This document shows, piece by piece, positions 14,640 to 15,778 of a DNA stretch of 15,778 nucleotides. This stretch comes from Candidatus Tharpella sp. Its GTDB lineage: Bacteria > Desulfobacterota > Anaeroferrophillalia > Anaeroferrophillales > Tharpellaceae. The first letter of the stretch is position 1. Each line of letters begins with the position of its first letter. Where the stretch lies: assembly GCA_021163565.1 (NCBI GenBank), contig JAGGTT010000120.1:1-15778 (forward strand). The letters run 5' to 3'. The translations under genes were made by a program, and so were the position numbers. The notes below the pieces were generated by a model. The model did no database searches and was not told the origin of the DNA. It saw nothing but the letters and a program-made list of their open reading frames with translations.

Positions 14640-15778
14640 TCAATATGCGGAAAAAGCCAACGTCGCATTAGTACCCCCAAAACCGAATGAGTTGCTGATC
14701 ACTTTTTTGACTGGTGCTTCCACAGCTTTATTGGGGACATAGTTGAGGTCACACTCAGGGTCGGGATTGTCAAGATTGATGGTTGGTGGCACTTTGCCGT
14801 CGCGAATGGCAAGAATTGAGTAAATTGCTTCAACCGCACCGGTACCGCCGAGCATATGGCCGGTCATCGATTTGCTTGAGCTGATGAGCAACCTCTTAGC
14901 ATATTCCCCGAAAACTTTTTTGATTGCCTGGGTTTCATAAAGGTCATTGAAATAAGTTGAGGTGCCGTGGGCATTAATGTAATCAATCTCTTCCGGTCTG
15001 AATCCCGCATCGCGCAGAGCCATCTCCATCGAGGCCGCCGCCCCGACACCTCCGGGTGCCGGTGAAGCGATATGATAGGCATCACATGTGCAGCCGTAAC
15101 CTGTCAGCTCAGCTATTATTGGCGCACCCCGTTTCAGAGCAAATTCAAGCTCCTCCAGGATGAGCACACCCGCACCCTCAGCGGGAACAAAGCCGTCCCG
15201 ATCCCGGTCAAATGGACGGCTGGCTTTGGTGGGTTCGTCATTTCTGGTGGAGAGGGCTTTCATCGCGTTAAAGCCGGCCACGCCCAGAGGAGTTATGGCC
15301 GATTCTGTACCTCCACAAATCATAACATCACTGTCATCGCGTTGGATGATTTTCATGCCTTCACCGACCGAATGGGTTCCGGTGGCGCATGCAGTTACCG
15401 TTGAGATGTTGGGTCCTTTAGCTTGATGCCGAATCGCAATATTGCCGGGAGCGAGATTGGCAATCATCATCGGGATAAAAAAAGGAGATACTCGTTTAGG
15501 ACCTTTCTCGATCAGAATTTTGTGGTAATGCTCAAGACAGGGAAGACCACCAAGTCCAGCTCCGACGGAGACCCCGAGTCTGGGGCTTAAGCTTGGGGTG
15601 ACTTCAAGCTTTGCCATCGTCATGGCCATGTCAGCGGCCGCAATTGCAAAATGGATAAAAGTATCCATTTTTTTGGTGTCTTTGGCATCAATGAAATCAG
15701 TTGCCTCAAAATCTGTTACCTGTCCCGCAATCTTGGTGGCGAATTTTTCCGTATCAAATCGAGTTATCGGGCTAACGC
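14640..15778 (-). CDS. fabF: 3-oxoacyl-[acyl-carrier-protein] synthase II (5' end missing)
   Basis: FabF condenses malonyl-ACP with acyl-ACP in type II fatty-acid elongation. The frame runs off the right edge; 378 residues are visible and about 35 N-terminal residues are missing compared with the usual 410 or so. The visible part begins in the PITRFDTEKF block (residues 3-12) and includes the catalytic cysteine in VTACATG (C130), the two catalytic histidines in INAHGTSTYFND (H270) and MTGHMLGGTGAVE (H307), the lysine in SSSKSMTG (K302) and the C-terminal SFGFGGTNA. Nothing is broken. The Met codon at 15666-15668 is internal and is not the start. The gene lies 129 bases upstream of rpiB-glyA, as in the conserved acpP-fabF-rpiB-glyA order. 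Confidence 0.97.
   Translation of the reverse strand, partial: VSPITRFDTEKFATKIAGQVTDFEATDFIDAKDTKKMDTFIHFAIAAADMAMTMAKLEVTPSLSPRLGVSVGAGLGGLPCLEHYHKILIEKGPKRVSPFFIPMMIANLAPGNIAIRHQAKGPNISTVTACATGTHSVGEGMKIIQRDDSDVMICGGTESAITPLGVAGFNAMKALSTRNDEPTKASRPFDRDRDGFVPAEGAGVLILEELEFALKRGAPIIAELTGYGCTCDAYHIASPAPGGVGAAASMEMALRDAGFRPEEIDYINAHGTSTYFNDLYETQAIKKVFGEYAKRLLISSSKSMTGHMLGGTGAVEAIYSILAIRDGKVPPTINLDNPDPECDLNYVPNKAVEAPVKKVISNSFGFGGTNATLAFSAY

Noticed and set aside
14548..14742. 64-codon plus-strand frame starting in the gap and entering the fabF 3' end
   Set aside because: Most of it is antisense to conserved fabF codons and it has no recognisable features.
1..15778. CRISPR array, prophage, insertion sequence, tRNA or toxin-antitoxin pair
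   Set aside because: I found no regularly spaced repeats, transposase or integrase motifs, tRNA-like cloverleaf or small paired genes; almost all of the sequence is explained by housekeeping genes.

Overview
The window looks like chromosomal DNA of a Gram-negative bacterium, most probably a member of the Desulfobacterota (former Deltaproteobacteria). Two observations point there. The right third carries the gene order fabF, rpiB, glyA, dCMP deaminase, nrdR, ribD, which I know from Geobacter/Desulfuromonas and relatives. The middle carries lipid A and LPS-core genes (lpxK, gmhB, an LpxL-type acyltransferase, a Kdo/WaaP-type kinase), which imply an outer membrane with LPS. Base composition is moderate and looks even across the window. 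I see no mobile element, CRISPR array, tRNA or rRNA.

Layout, left to right. (1) 1-567, plus strand: the end of an unrecognised membrane protein with one membrane helix, a coiled coil and three copies of the peptide F-[DS]-K-A-P-[IV]-P-F-W-R, the last at its C-terminus. A hairpin with a T run at 607-641 can terminate transcription from both sides. (2) 652-5710, minus strand: a three-gene unit transcribed leftward, namely an HDOD-domain histidine kinase, recQ and a pabC-like class IV aminotransferase. It has a good sigma70-type promoter (5782-5810) and short or overlapping junctions. (3) 6011-7970, plus strand: a DHH/DHHA1 phosphoesterase overlapping an LPS-kinase gene, preceded by an 8-codon reading frame with a strong Shine-Dalgarno sequence. 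(4) 7967-10575, minus strand: lpxK, gmhB and an lpxL-type gene, convergent with the kinase gene and overlapping it at the stop codons. (5) 10643-15778, minus strand: fabF (cut by the window edge), a single reading frame fusing RpiB to GlyA, dCMP deaminase, nrdR and ribD.

How the genes work together. Block 5 links fatty-acid elongation, pentose phosphate and one-carbon metabolism, dTMP precursor supply, control of ribonucleotide reductase, and riboflavin synthesis. Blocks 3 and 4 together would cover lipid A 4'-phosphorylation, late acylation, the heptose precursor and phosphorylation of the inner core. Block 2 joins a soluble sensor kinase to a DNA-repair helicase and a folate-type enzyme.

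Most of the window is housekeeping. The best candidates for something new are the repeated FWR-motif protein at the left edge, the RpiB-GlyA fusion, the gmhB/lpxL pair separated by a single in-frame TAG, and the mini-ORF leader before the DHH gene. I do not see a convincing previously undescribed multi-gene system.
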